Below, piece after piece: positions 1 through 13,530 of a stretch of 64,000 nt of DNA (the first letter of the stretch is position 1; each line of letters begins with the position of its first letter). Source of the stretch: Eulemur rufifrons (lineage: Eukaryota; Chordata; Mammalia; Primates; Lemuridae); the NCBI RefSeq assembly GCF_041146395.1, contig NC_091000.1, positions 15,204,501-15,268,500 on the forward strand. The letters run 5' to 3'. The translations under genes were made by a program, and so were the position numbers. The notes below the pieces were generated by a model. The model saw only the letters and a program-made list of their open reading frames with translations, ran no database searches and was not told the DNA's origin.

Positions 1-1500
1 AACAGCTATGAACTAGTGCTAGGATCTAGAAAATGTTCTCTTCTGTTTTTTGTCGTTATCGTTTGCATTTTCACCCTGACATCACAGACAATTAGGGTGA
101 GAGACGTGTACAGGAGGAGAACCTCACGCATCCTTTTTAGGTGATTTGTGTCTTTCTTTGTTATTTTCTCAGATAGATTTTATTTCTTGATTTCTCACCT
201 CAAAAGCTAAGAAATAAAAAGCAAACACCAAATGTTTGGAATACGTTTTTCTGAATTACCAAAAACCCTGCATTTTGGGGAGGTAAACGAATATAAAAGT
301 AATATATTTTAATTTAGCGTGTGTTATATTTAATTGTCCTATAATCCAGGTGATAGATCCTTTTTTTTCCTTCTTTGTGCCAACAGGGTTGGACAAGGAA
401 ACTAGCCTATTGTTTTCTCTGACAAAATCATCCTGAGTGTATCTTTGCTGCACCATTGTTTACACCGAGACTGCCACTGATTTGGTGTGTTGGAAGGTGG
501 AATCTACAGTATTCTTACTCTTTTGAGTTTGCATAGACAACCATGAAAAAGTTGCAAGAAAATTCACACTCAAGTGTCCCCCATGGAACCTGCCACCACT
601 TCTCAAGCTGTTCCCTCATCTTCCCCTTTAAATTCCTCTCCTTATCCCTGTCTTCCACCCTTTCTTGAGTGGACAATTTCCCCAGGAGATAGTAGTTCAC
701 ACACAGCCTCTTGTTCAGTGGATGTGATCAAAATGGAATCTGGAATCATAGTCATTTTCTTCTCTACCTCTCCAGAATTAGCTAGAAGAAAAGGGACATG
801 TCTAGTCCTGAGGTTAGAGGACATCAAGAGTGATCTTCCACATTGGTTTATAGTTTGACTATTTTGTTTTTTGATTTTCTTTGTCCTAGAATACCTTAAA
901 AATAAACTATTATACATCTCTTGCCCTGAAACCTGATTTACCAATATAACTTTGTAACTCTTCAATAAGATACTTATGTACATTTTGAATTATTCCCTCC
1001 TTCCCCCTCAATGATGTAACTAAACCTATGATGCTTAGAGAGTATCACCTTATCTGACTTCAGATTACTTTACAAGGATCTTTTACACTAATTTAACTCA
1101 AGAATGTGCCCAGTCCACCCTTCCATATTCTTGGATTTTTCCCTGGCGGGTACGGTGGAGAAATAAAAACAGAATAATAGGTAACAGTTGGAAAATGGAA
1201 GAACACTGGAATGTGGAAAGGATAAAATAAAAATTGTGTGTAATCTTAATACATGGAGATAACCAGTGCTTGTATTTTGGTGTGTCATCTTTCTAGTTTT
1301 TTGTATGTATATTTTAAGCAAGATGAAAACTGATATTACCTTAATATTACAATGAACTTCCTTCATATCATTACATATCTCTTGAAACTATGAGTTTTTT
1401 CATCCCTAAATGTATAAGCATGTCTTCCAAGAATTAGCACATTTTGTTAAATTATGTATATCATCTCCAAAGATTTACATTATAAATGATACCATGATAT
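1..1500. other. Single-copy sequence, nothing recognised
   Basis: Mixed-composition mammalian DNA with no repeat consensus, RNA gene or spliced coding structure that I recognise. Short open frames on both strands (for example 574-858 plus and 642-983 minus) overlap one another and show no domain. The part from about 1190 has the AT-rich look of an old LINE 3' region but I cannot assign it. Confidence 0.5.
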
Positions 1501-1559
1501 TATCTAATAAACAGTCCATGTAAAAATTTCTCATTTGTCCTTGTAATGTTCTTTATAGC

Positions 1560-1805
1560 TGTTTTTTTTTTTTTCCCTTTGTGTTCCAGTATCCAGGAAT
1601 AATACAGGAGCATGCACTGAGTTTAATATTCTTAGAGAATAAAATAAGATTTTTAATGGGAGTAATATTTCATGATATGCCTGTCCCTAATTTATTTAAT
1701 CATCCCCCTGCTGTGCAACATTTATATTTTCTATTTGTAGCTACTATAAATGACCCTGTGATGAACACAAGTGTACATAAAGCTCTGAGTGTATCTTTAA
1801 TTATT
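1560..1805 (-). mobile_element. Old L1M-like LINE fragment (tentative)
   Basis: The order of short motifs (ATTTATTTAA, then a TTTATATTTTCTATTTGTAGCTACTATAAATGA-like stretch, then GATGAACACAAGTGTACATAAA) follows the antisense 3' region of old mammalian L1M elements, which reads roughly TTATTTAACCAG, GGTTGTTTCCAATTT, GCTATTATAAATAATGC. Divergence is high. It could instead be chance similarity in AT-rich DNA. It begins just after a T-run at 1563-1574. Confidence 0.35.
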
Positions 1806-2067
1806 TCCCAAGTTTATCCCTTATAGGCAGGAAAGCTCCCTGTGGATCCTGCCCCATGTGCCGTGGTCGCACATTCCCCAGCAAAAGTTCTACGTGCCCT
1901 GCGAGTAGTCCCACAGGTTCTGCTCACATCCACACTGAAGGGGCAGGCACACTAGCTTTGAGATAAGAGAAAGAGAACATGTTTCCCCTGCCCTAGGGTC
2001 TTGACAGAAGCATTGCACTTATTTTCCAAAAAAGCTACACTGAGAGGAACTGGACCAGTGCTTGAGC

Positions 2068-2230
2068 TTTGAAATGAGACAATCTGTGGTTTGAATGCTT
2101 TACTTCATCACAAAGCAACTGTGTTAATTTTCACAAGTCATTTCAACTCTCAGGGACAATTATGCGAGAACACATAAAATCAGTTACTGCGTGGGGCATG
2201 ATGACTATTTGTTAGTTCTCCTCTCCCTCC
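2068..2230 (+). repeat. MIR SINE fragment
   Basis: The stretch reads like the MIR core in sense orientation: CTTGAGCTTTGAAATGAGAC, a TGGTTTGAATGC segment, then TTTTCACAAGTCATTTCAACTCTCAGG matching the MIR GGGCAAGTTACTTAACCTCTCTG block. MIR is an ancient tRNA-derived SINE mobilised by L2. Both ends are worn. Confidence 0.5.
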
Positions 2231-3124
2231 TTTGAAAACCCCATTTTATATCTTTAGAAAGGACACAGAAAAGCCACAGGGTGCTTGTGTGGACTATGGA
2301 AGACACAGGTACCAAAATCTTTGAAATATTTCCAAGCTAGATGTTACTATTTTAGGGAGGAAAGCATTAACACAAAATTCAGTTGGAGAAAAAGAAAACC
2401 TCTGTGGATTATTTTATTTTTCATGAAAGTCCTTCAGAACTTCATGCTTGAGAGCATCCCATTACCCAACTTAAAAACCCTCAACTAATATAATATGTAC
2501 TAAGTAAATAAACATAAAAACTATTTTAAGGTAGTCATCCCATTTTCATTCCTTCCATCTTGGCAATCTCACTCCTTTGCCCTGGGCTCCTAGGACACCA
2601 TATGAACTTTGCTGACCATTAGCTCTTCCAGCGCTTAAAGTATTTCACACAGAGGAACGGGCTAACGCAGGCTTCCGCAATCACTGTGCTGTTGGGTGGG
2701 GCTCGGGGCGGTCCCCACCAGCTGCAAACACTCCTGCCTGCCTGATGAAAGGCACGTTAGAGGCATCTCCTGGCATGAAAAAGGCTAGCAAGCACCGCAT
2801 CCTCCCCCACATACGTGCATGAGAGGGAGAGAAGTCACTCAGGTTGCCTGGGGTGCCCAGTTACACCTTTCTTATTGACAGCGAGCAAAATGGAAAAAGG
2901 TTTTGTGAGGCTAGGAGCTTATACAAATGAGGAGAATCTTTAAAAAAAAGATAATAAAAATTTACAGATTATAAAATTACATCCAGGATATCAGAGGGTC
3001 TCAAAGGAAATGAGGGGCCTGCAATTTAAGTTTCACTAGGTTCACAGGACATCTGTCCCAGGGTTAGCCTGAGATGAAGAAGGGAAACCGCAGCCCCGCC
3101 CCGACTGCCTGTGCTGCACACCCT
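2231..3124. other. Single-copy sequence, GC-richer centre
   Basis: No repeat or gene recognised. A GC-rich pocket lies around 2680-2820 (GGGGCTCGGGGCGGTCCCC) without a CpG island density. A short A-run interrupts it at about 2941-2949. Confidence 0.45.
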
Positions 3125-3235
3125 CCCTGTGCCCCAGTTCCCTCCTCAGGAGAACGTGTTGAAAATGGTATCAGCCTCATAGGATTGTTGTGTGTATCAA
3201 ATAGCGTAACACTTGCACCTGGACCATCATTCAAT
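3125..3235 (+). repeat. MIR SINE fragment
   Basis: TGTGCCCCAGTTCCCTCCTC, a short AAAATGGTATCA segment and CTCATAGGATTGTTGTGTG follow the MIR sense order CTCAGTTTCCTCATCTGTAAAATGGGGATAATAATACCTACCTCATAGGGTTGTTGTGAGG. About 100 bases are recognisable. Confidence 0.5.
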
Positions 3236-4324
3236 TCAAGGTATCGTTACCCAATCATTGCTAACTCTTGATAGTTCCTTACTAAGCTTTGACATCTACA
3301 CCAGCCAGACTCTGCATTTTTGGACCCTGCCTTCTATGTCTCTGTATCTCACAGTTTTGACCAAAAACTTAGGTCTGAGGTCAGAATATTGCCTTCTACT
3401 GCTCTCATTCCTGCCCTGATGGTCCTGGTTCTATCCTTAATGGAAACTCCACCTCTGTAGGGTCCCTTGGTCCCCCAACTTCCTTTCTGTGTCCTCACTG
3501 AAAATCACAGAGTGCCGTGACTGCTCTGTGACCCAGCCAGGTACAAGGTTTGTCCCAACAGGCTTGAACCCAAACCAGGACCTTGAACATTCCCAGGCAC
3601 TAATAAAGGTGTCTAGGCTGTTGCCCAAAACACTGAAAGTGGCCCTGGCCTTGAGCCAAATTCCTTAAACCCTCGTAAAAACTCCATGCCCTGACCCTGG
3701 CTGCGAACGTACTTAGGTAGAACACCCTCGCTGTCTGTCGTAAGGACTGCGGCAGCACCCTGTTCCCCTAACAGATGCTTTGCGCTCATCACCCCAGAAT
3801 CTAGTGCTTCTTCCTTTAGTATCCCAACAGGGGCAGTATGAGGCACTCCTTTGTGGGAACTCCCCTGCCACCACTTTTGGGGCACTTCCCATGTTTGTTG
3901 GGACAAAACAGCTTCAAAACCTATTGCCTGAAATCTGGTCCTTTCGAGTTCCTAATCTAACTCTCACTCTGTTAGGAAATCTTCCTAAACATTCTTCAGC
4001 ATTTCCAATAGTGCCTTTTATTTGACCCATTGATTCTTTTCCTTCTGGTTCAAATAGTAAAAGTCTTCCAAATTATGTAAGTCACGACATTCAGAGCTGG
4101 TATTTTTTTTTTTTTTTTTTCTGGGTTGTGTTTTTAACAGTAACGGTAGGTTCACCACTCTTGGTTCAAAGAGAAATTCCTCCCCCACCAGTTTTGTTTG
4201 GTTCTGTTTTGGTGGGGGACATCCTCTCTCTACAGAGCAGCTGGGTGCCCCATGCTCCATCCAGATGGGAAATGAATGTCCAGGGTGCTCTGAGGAGGTG
4301 GATTATCCGTTGGGTGATGGGTGT

Positions 4325-4328
<4 letters not shown>
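3236..4328. other. Single-copy sequence
   Basis: No recognisable repeat or gene. Several short overlapping open frames on both strands (3437-4260) have no domain. A T-run lies at 4103-4120. Confidence 0.5.

Positions 4329-4357
<29 letters not shown>
4329..4357. repeat. (GT)n microsatellite
   Basis: An uninterrupted GT dinucleotide tract of about 14 units, preceded by an imperfect GTGTGCAC. It makes Val-Cys runs in the frames that cross it, which are not evidence of coding. Confidence 0.97.
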
Positions 4358-4359
<2 letters not shown>

Positions 4360-5009
4360 ATGAAGGAGGCATGGTGTAGGGACAGTCCTTGCAGGGCTCA
4401 GATTGTTTCCAGAGTCTGTTTTCCTCAGCCCCCCTGTCTTGTTTCTTCAAATTGCACCCCTCCCCTTCAAGTTGTCACTCTCCTTTCCCCCGATCTTCTG
4501 TGTCTTCCAATTAACCAGTTTCTCAGAAATGAAGCACTGGCTCTGGAAACCTACTTGAAAGGAGACTCACGAGGGTTTCTTGGCCCCGGGGTGGAGATGA
4601 GAAGTGCCGCAGAAGACAGGCAGAGAAGGACCAGGCTGCTGATTGCTGCGTCCATCCCTCACACAGCTGGTTTCTGCAGAAGCCAGGGGACCCACTGGAG
4701 ATGATTCTGGAGGGATTCACGCTGCTTTTATACACATCCATGTCATTTTCTCACTAGCCCTTTTCTATTAATGGGCATCATTCAAAGGCCATTTTTTAGC
4801 AACATAGATACTGAGAACAACACTCTACTAAATACAGTATCATAAGTTTTGTTTTTAAAGTCTAAATCTTCTGTTACTGTTTGAACTCTGGGCATTAAAG
4901 CTAATAATGTAAGGTTTCTTCTTTCTTCCTTTGACATAGATCTCAGAAATCATTTAAAATTTTGTTAGACATTTTAAAGGGTGATCGTTAAATGTGTTGT
5001 TGTCTCTTT
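4358..5009. other. Single-copy sequence
   Basis: No repeat or gene recognised. The part after about 4790 becomes AT-rich and may be the worn upstream end of the L1M tail that follows. Confidence 0.4.
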
Positions 5010-5142
5010 TGAGGTGCTGGGAATGTTCTGTTCTTATTTGGTACTGGTTACACCTTGTGTTTGGGTTGTGAAAATGCATTGAGCTGGAAATTGGTATGTT
5101 CAATTTCTGTATGTAAATCGTATCTCAGTAAAAACTTTCAAA
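5010..5142 (+). mobile_element. L1M 3' end
   Basis: GAGGTGCTGGGAATGTTCTG, a GGTACTGGTTACACC segment, GCATTGAGCTGGAAATTG and TGTATGTAAATCGTATCTCAGTAAAAA follow the well-known 3' terminus of old L1M (L1ME/L1MC type) elements in sense orientation, ending in an A-rich tail. Only the last 130 bases or so are recognised. Confidence 0.75.
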
Positions 5143-6430
<1,288 letters not shown>

Positions 6431-6900
6431 GTTTGAATGGGAGGGAGAAGTTTGCAAGGTATGGCGGCCGTGAGCATGCACCTTGAACAGCTTCGATTAC
6501 TGGGAATGCAATCGTCTGAGGGCCTGGCTGCTGCACTTTGAAATCCATCACAGTGTCTGTGCACGGGCTATGCCTCCTACAAACTTCTACAGACTTCTGC
6601 TGAATTTGACCACGAGTGGCAGGGACAACAGTGCAGATCCAATCCTGGGATATCCAGGACTCCTCTGATGGCTGACTTTGGCTGGGCAATCCTTGGCAGC
6701 TTTGCCGAAGCAGTCATCTAAGCTTCCATCTGAACTTGTCTCGCTTTCCTCTTCACTTGAGTGCAGCCACAGGCAGCTCCTTATTTGTCCACAAAGAGTG
6801 GTGTGCTGGAGCCAGCTGGACTGGTACTGGCTCAAGAGGATTGTGTGCATCTCTTTTCAATGTGGGGTTTAGTGACACCGTGTTGAGAGCATGAAATGTG
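6431..6900. other. Unclassified GC-richer block
   Basis: Balanced-composition stretch between AT-rich flanks, containing GGCGGCCG near 6463, with overlapping open frames on both strands (6399-6689 and 6587-6850 minus; 6483-6668 and 6678-6872 plus). None shows a domain I know. It could be an old LTR, a decayed retrocopy or unique DNA. I cannot decide between these. Confidence 0.35.
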
Positions 6901-7878
6901 CTCAGTGGGGAGCAGTTGCCCCCATCAGTCAGCAGACATGACAAATCAGGGCTTTTCCCGGTTAGATACCTGGTTGTAAAACAACTATTAACACACCACT
7001 GTCCTAATCAGCATCTCGCCTCCTATAGTCCTTGCACATTTAATCTTGTCTGGTATGTGCTTCTCAGAGGCCTTCTCAGATGAACACAAAAGACGAGAAA
7101 AGATGAAATCTGTTTTGGACACGTTGATACAGGGCTTAGAAATCTTGAGATCCATCAAGATCATCAAAAAATCAGCAAATAAACAGAAATTTTTCAAAAA
7201 ATCATCAAAATAAAATTACTTTCTCCAGTGGGAAAATTATCAACAGCCAAGAGTAAGTGATTGCCCTCAGGAAGTGAAGTTTAGGATATTGACTTTTTAG
7301 GAGAAATAACCCCTAAGATTGAGGTAGCACATATTTTCTGGCTTTGTGGCCCCTAAAACTTTTCAAATTGGACCTTGCTTTTAAGTTCCTGGTCTATGAA
7401 TTCTTCACTGGGACTGGAATGATTTTTTCCTTAAACTGTATTTCTCGCTTTTCTTGCTTCATTTATCATCATAGGCCAACCCCAATTTTCCCTCTATTTC
7501 TACATTTTTACCACCTCTTCACTGCTCTTGAAAATCTCCAGGATCTTTTTTTAAAAAAATCTAACCCATGACAAGGCAATTCATAAAATTTGCCTTCTGT
7601 TTTTCTCAAATATTTCACCATTTAAAAAATATATATCCCCCAAGTCTTTTTCCAACTGCTTCTGGCCCAAGGCAAATCTTTCTTACTTCCTGCAACCTGG
7701 AGGGCACCAGTAACTCATCCCGTTGCAAGGCTTGGCTTTTACACAGTAAAGATTTTATTCCCCCCACGATGGCTCTGATTTTACTTCCATGCCAGGGGGT
7801 CCTGGGCATTTCTGACTTGGTCTCCTTTCCGCTGGGCCTTTGCCTCCAACCTTGTGACTCACAGACTAATTCTAACCA
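6901..7878. other. Single-copy sequence
   Basis: No repeat or gene recognised. Pyrimidine-rich from about 7430 to 7720, similar in feel to L2 sense strand but without a recognisable block. Confidence 0.4.
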
Positions 7879-7904
7879 GTGTGTGTGTGTGTGTGTGTGT
7901 GTGT
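7879..7904. repeat. (GT)n microsatellite
   Basis: Perfect GT tract of 13 units. Confidence 0.97.
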
Positions 7905-9084
7905 AGATTTTGGTTATATATACAGGTTTTTAAGAATTGTATTTACTGGTTGCTAAAATTTTTTAATTAGGAAATTAATCTAAAAATTGAGATTTCTAGC
8001 TTCTTTTGACAAACTGATTTATATGGAAGTACTGGAGCCTCATTTATACGTGACAAAAATCAGCTAGAGTCCTTCAGCAAGGTACAGGATCTTCACATGT
8101 GCTGTGCCCTCTCCCCCAGCTAAGTCAATGCACTTTTATTAACTCCTGGAGCCTTGAGAGTATTTGGGTACATGATCTCTCCTCCAGCCTCTGAGCTAAC
8201 AGGAAAACTTCCTGGAGTGGCGGCCTCTTATCTCCTTGGACTTGCATTTCTTGAGGTGTGTATCACAGACTCTTCAGTCACCTCCACTTGACACTGAGAA
8301 CGAAAGCTCCCTCCAGTTCTCGAAAAATAAATTAAAGGAGCCTGCATTATCCCTCATGTGACATTGAAAAGACAACCCAAACATGTTTGAAAATGTCCAT
8401 GCATTTAAATTTATTCTCCATCAGAGAGTATATACAAGTACAGATACATATATTCCCTCCCTCTGCCATATTCCAAACTCAGAAGCCCATTTTAGGTTCT
8501 TTCTAAGGCCTAATGACAGCCTCCTTTGGTACTGTTTGGCTTTGCCTGTAGAACAGAACATACATTATGCATACAAAGGGAAGGATAATAAAAATAAAAT
8601 TTGCCCAAGCCAATAAAGGCTTTGTGCTTTTGTGGCAGTAGAACAGTGTTTAACTATTGGGCTGTTCTTCCCGCCGCTTTGCAATGGGTTTTCCACCTAT
8701 GTCATTAGGGAAGAGACTGTACTGTGGCTCAGGTAGTCAAGGCTATTAATTGATGTGGTTTAAAGTGCTTTCAATTATATACTTTGTAAGCTAATTTGGA
8801 GTGAAAATAGATGCAGTGAAATTTGGTTATAAATGCCACCTTTATGGCCCAAATTTGTCTGCCCTTCGGGATTCATGTTCTGTGCATACATATGTATGTC
8901 CAGTTGGTACATGCGTAGCTGTAAATAGCAAGCTTCCCATGCAACAAAGAACCCCATCAAGCCAGGGATTTCTCTTGACTCTATTACTGACATTTAAATT
9001 GTTTTCTGCTGTCATTTGCAGGACAGTTCCTCTGAGAAAAGAAATGTGTTAAAATGCAACAATAATAGTGATAATAATGATGAA
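7905..9084. other. Single-copy sequence
   Basis: No repeat or gene recognised. Composition moves from AT-rich to mixed. Short open frames only. Confidence 0.45.
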
Positions 9085-9335
9085 AGCAATTGCTTATGGC
9101 GCTTACTCTGTGCTTGGGACTGTTCTGAATGCTTAAACACATTAATTCACTTTATCCTTGCAGCAGCCTGGAGAGAGTTACTGCTATTATCTTCAGTTTC
9201 TAGGCGGGGAGATGAAGCACAGAGAGGTTGAGAAGGTTGCCCATGTTCACAGAGCTAACAGTTAGCAGAGACAGGATTTGGACCCAGGTGGTCTGGCTCC
9301 AAGTCTGTGATTTTTAATCATCATTATGGTTGCAG
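9085..9335 (-). repeat. MIR SINE, nearly full length
   Basis: Reads as the antisense of MIR through its whole core: TTACTCTGTGCTTGGGACTG, TTAATTCACTTTATCCTTGC, GGGGAGATGAAGCACAGAGAGG, TTGCCCATGTTCACAGAGCTAAC, GCAGAGACAGGATTTGGACC, and GGTCTGGCTCCAAGTCTGTG. This is the best-preserved MIR in the window. Confidence 0.85.
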
Positions 9336-9849
9336 CATAAATCATATCTCTCACGTACTGAATGTACAAAGCTGCTCTTATTAACTATTCAGGAGTTGGA
9401 CGAAATGTTTTTATTTTTTCTTATTAGCTACTATAGGAAGAGGCTGAGAATAAGTCTTTTTAACAGAGCAAGCAGTGAGTATTGGTACCGCTGTTAGTAT
9501 TCTGCCTCTAGACATCAGATTCTGTTTTGTGTTCCTCTTCTCACCTCTACCGCCTTCATCTTTCACTTCATGGACCATACCTTGATTCTGTGTTTGAATT
9601 TGGATCCTTATCTTTTCCCTGGAAGTTTGGCCCTCTGGGGACTGTCCCCCTGGCTTCCTGCCGCAATGGCTGATGGCCACAGCTTGGTGCTCAGGTGAGC
9701 AGCCCCTGAGACACGCTGAGCTGCCGTGTGGCGTGTATGAAATCCAGGCAAGGAGAATACCTGTGACTTGAAGCATTTTCTATGCATATGTACTTTTTCT
9801 CTAATAAGATTATAATCTCTTACATAATGTATCCCAGATGGACATAATT
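9336..9849. other. Single-copy sequence
   Basis: No repeat or gene recognised. Overlapping minus-strand frames at 9411-9776 and 9608-9868 show no domain. Confidence 0.45.
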
Positions 9850-10015
9850 TCTCGCATTTATTAAACATCTCTTAAAGGCGAGTCACTGTGCCTTCTATTT
9901 ACACTACTATTAGAAAGGTTAAAGAACTGCCCAATGCCAAAATCTGCCAAGTTGGATACCCACCCAGCTCTACTAACACCAGAGACTACTTTTAAACCAC
10001 TGGGCTGTATTATTC
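9850..10015 (-). repeat. MIR SINE fragment
   Basis: CGCATTTATTAAACATCTC, then GTCACTGTGCC, a GGTTAAAGAACTGCCCAATGCC block, TACCCACCCAGCTCTAC and TTTTAAACCACTGGGCTGTATTA follow MIR antisense order. Diverged and lacking the central region. Confidence 0.5.
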
Positions 10016-10899
10016 TTCGATAGAAAGTAGTTAGCTGAAGGAGCCAGTTTGTTTGATTGAACATCTGAGTGTGAGGGAAACTGTTGTCCGTGAACGAGGA
10101 GAGAACAGTCAATCCCTTGGCTTTTAGGGACAGAGAATCAGCTCAGCTGACAGGTTGCAGGGAAGGAGGGATTTTAATGGCAATCGTCGTATACATGCTA
10201 CATAGGAGCTGAAGCTGTTAGGCAGCATTTCTTTATTCCAGGAAAGACTGAGGCTCCAGAAGAACATAGGGCCAAGTACGGAGCCTTGGAAGGAAGCCTC
10301 GGTTCAGTGTCGCCTACAGGGATTGAAGCGGCCGCAGCACCCAGGCACGCGGAAGAGCACCCAGTAACCAATGACGGTGGCCACTGGGACCCTGAGGACT
10401 GCGGTGCTATTTCAGTGTCATAGAATTCATTCAGAAATCATTTCTATGAGAAAAAAAAAAATCACAGGGGGGAAGGAATAAGATGTTACAATACACCCAA
10501 TTTTTTCTTTTCCTCCGTATGTTTGAATTTTCTTCCTCTCTTTCTTCATTTTGCATCTGGTTGACCAGCATAGGTTAAAAAAAAAAATTCATTTCCTTTT
10601 CTGGGCCCAAAAGGTAGGATCCTGAAAGGGCAGCAAAAGTTGTCATAAAACAGAGGCTCAGTTTAGTAAAATCTCACATTTTTGGTTATTAAGTAACCAG
10701 AGGGTACCACTCATATTTCAAACTCAGTGTCAGCACTCTGGATCCTGAAATAGCCAATCGTTTTCTCAGGATGGCGCAGGGTGTGCCGGTTGCCAGGTGG
10801 GGACATTCGTCAGACGTTCCTGACAACCTGGCATAACGGGACAGAGTGTCAGCGTCGTGAGTGGCAGCCCTGCACCTTTAGAATATTAATAAAACGTGG
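10016..10899. other. Single-copy sequence
   Basis: No repeat or gene recognised. A-runs at about 10450-10460 and 10579-10589. GC-rich pocket near 10300-10380 with a few CpG. Confidence 0.45.
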
Positions 10900-11470
10900 T
10901 GGATCCTGATTCCTGATTAGGAATTGGGCATCACGAGAAATCAATCATTAAAAAACAATTCCCATATTTTATAAGGATATATTTTTTGCATGTTTTCCAT
11001 TTTAGCACCCTTCACAAGGCCTCTCTTAGAAAAGACTCAAGATTGCTTTTGCCTTTGCCTTCTGTTCAGGTCTACACAGAAACAGCCTTGAGGCCTGCTA
11101 CTCCCACGCCTTAGCAGAGAGAAAAAACCACTGTCTGAGAAAGTTTGTAGTTAAGAAAGTTACTATTAAATGACTGGAAATAAAGGAAAGGAAAACAATT
11201 TTGTCAATTTGGGCCAATGCTGACCAGCTAATTGTTTTGCATGCTAATTGAGATTCAATGAGAAGAAAAAAAAATCAATGAGCTGAAAAGGCATCTTATT
11301 TAATCTAAGAAACCTATTCCAAAAAGTTTGAGAACAACTCTTTTCAATAGAAGTAATGAAGCTTCATTAAGTTAACAAATGCTAATTTCAAGTTAGTGAT
11401 CTCAGGGGCTAGGCTGTTTTAACAGTAGGGTAAAGCCAGGTGCCTTATCAAAGATAACCCAAAATATTAA
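10900..11470. other. Repeat-free AT-rich block, possible conserved non-coding element
   Basis: No transposon motif was seen. The centre (about 11215-11260) has clustered homeobox-type cores (CTAATTG, GCTAATTG) and an octamer-like ATGCTAAT. Such clusters are typical of developmental enhancers but also arise by chance in AT-rich DNA. Conservation has not been tested. Confidence 0.25.
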
Positions 11471-12348
11471 ACAGCAGAGAATTTTATCTTTCTCTCATGT
11501 AATGATGCTTGGTGCATAAGTGGTCTCTGCCCCACATCGTCAGGCAGGAAGCAGGGCTAGCAGAGTGCCTCTGCCACCATCACACACAGTTCCAAAGTCA
11601 GCTTCAATCACGACTGTTTCAAGCTCCTGGGCGTGAGAGGGGTAAGGAAGAGTGGCAGCCCAGAGCAGGAGGTTTTTCTTTAACCACGTGACACAGAAGC
11701 ATCACACATCTCTTGGTCTCAGATTCCACTGGTCACACATGCCTGCAGAGAAGGTTGGGAATCGCGCGCAGCCAAGTGCTGGGAAGAGAACATATCTGGG
11801 GCCAGGCAGCAGTCGCTCCAGCGGGTGTACCAAACCTAACAGCTGTTACCTGGGTGACGGGACTCCTTTGAAAATCCCACAGGTTTTCAGTTCCTTTTCA
11901 CCCTTCGGCTAAATGTGTTTTGGAAGGCAGGATTTTTTGGTTTATAGAAAAGTAACAGATTACATCTACCCTATGCTGTGTAACACCCCAGTGGGGTCTG
12001 AGGCAACATCCTTTCAGCAAATCGATGAATATTTTTGTAGTGAAACCTAAGATGATTCATCCGAAATAGGATCAATATAGATGAAAAGCATCCTTCTGTC
12101 AGTGCAGGGCAGGTTCTACCTTCACATAAATTTTTCCCCAAACTGAGGAAAACACCTTTAGGTCTGGATTTTGAAATTGTCGGTAAGAAATTATGGAACT
12201 AAATTAATAGTAAGACCATGTAATTTAAGCACGATTAAGTAATTTAAAAGCAAAATTTTAAAAGCAATTATAATGATGCAAGGTCAGAGAATTCTTATTT
12301 CGTTTCTATCCTTTAAAATTATGGTTCTTTATACACATAACATATACT
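11471..12348. other. Single-copy sequence
   Basis: No repeat or gene recognised. 11500-11910 is GC-richer with two overlapping plus-strand frames (11509-11691, 11652-11912) lacking any domain. 11930-12340 is AT-rich. Confidence 0.45.
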
Positions 12349-12391
12349 TGTGTATATATATATTGTGTGTGTGCATGTGTGTATGTGTGTG
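12349..12391. repeat. TG/TA-rich simple repeat
   Basis: Imperfect mixture of TATATA and TGTGTG units with interruptions (TGCATG, TATG). Old microsatellite. Confidence 0.85.
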
Positions 12392-13094
12392 AGACAATTA
12401 CATCTAAAATAATGACAGGATAGCTTAGATGGCTTCGATGGCTAGGAATAAATGACTCAGACAGGTTCCATGGCCAGCAACACAAAGCTAGGGATGTTGG
12501 AACCAGGAGAAGACAGGATGGAGCTGGGAGTGGGGAAGTCCCTGTGTCCCCTGGGTGAAATTTCTAAAAGTAGCTACTTTAAAAAGGTAAGGAAAAGTAC
12601 TGCATTGTGGTTGTTAAGAGGATGAAGAAAAGACACTAGAGGAAGGCGGTCGGTGAATGGTGCTGGAAAATGCCATTGGTCTCTCCTCCAGGGCCAGCTC
12701 TCCCTCCGTCCCTTGACGCCAGGGTCCCTCTCATCAATCCTTTGCCTCCAAGCACTGCCCTGCACCATACCTCTCCCACCCCCCTTTTCAGCTGCATTTG
12801 GAGCTTGCTAACCATCCCCCAGTGTTCTCACACCCAAGTACTCATTTGCTTTCCTGCACTTACCATCGGGTAGAATGCAGAAACTATCACTCTTTGTTCA
12901 TGCTCAAGAAAAACTGGTTCAGACACAGGAGAATCACAAACAGTTGCTTGTGCCGGGTCCACGTACACAATGTGAATTTGCTGCTCCACCTCTGCATGGT
13001 GTCAGCCACTCTGCAAGGTCCTGCAACCTGGGTCTAAGTGAAGGTTAGAAAATCTCTGTGCAACTAACAGTATCACTTAAGGAAGTTTGAAGGC
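12392..13094. other. Single-copy sequence
   Basis: No repeat or gene recognised. Pyrimidine-rich between 12660 and 12850. Confidence 0.45.
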
Positions 13095-13530
13095 TTCTTA
13101 GAGCAATTTTCAGTTCACAGAAAAACTGACAGGAAAACAGATTTCCCATAAACTCCCCACCTCTGCACGCACACACACACCGACCCCACAACCCAGTATC
13201 AACATCCCATGCACAAGTGGTGCATTTGTTACAATTGAGGAGCCTACATTGACACATCTTTGTTATTCAAAGTCCAGAGTTGACATTAGGGTTCACACTT
13301 AGTGTTGTACATTCTTCGGGTTTTGACAAATGTGTAGTGACATGCAACCACTTTATAGTACCATGCAGAATAGCTTCCCTGCCCTAAAAATCCTCTGTGC
13401 TCTGCCTATTCATCCTTCTCTTCCTAGTAACCCTTGGCAACCATTGATCGTTTTAAGGTTTCCATGGCTTCATCTTTTCCAGAATATTATATAGTTGGAA
13501 ACCTATCATATGTAGCCAGAATGTTTTGGG
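13095..13530 (-). mobile_element. L1M 3' UTR fragment
   Basis: GCTTCTTAGAGCAATTTTCA, GTTCACAGAAAAACTGACAG, a CATTTGTTACAATTGAGGAG block, CCTACATTGACACATC, and GTTTTGACAAATGTG follow, on the antisense strand, the long 3' UTR of old L1M (L1ME/L1MB type) elements. An AC-rich stretch at about 13170-13182 lies inside it. It peters out near ATTATATAGTTGG. Confidence 0.75.
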
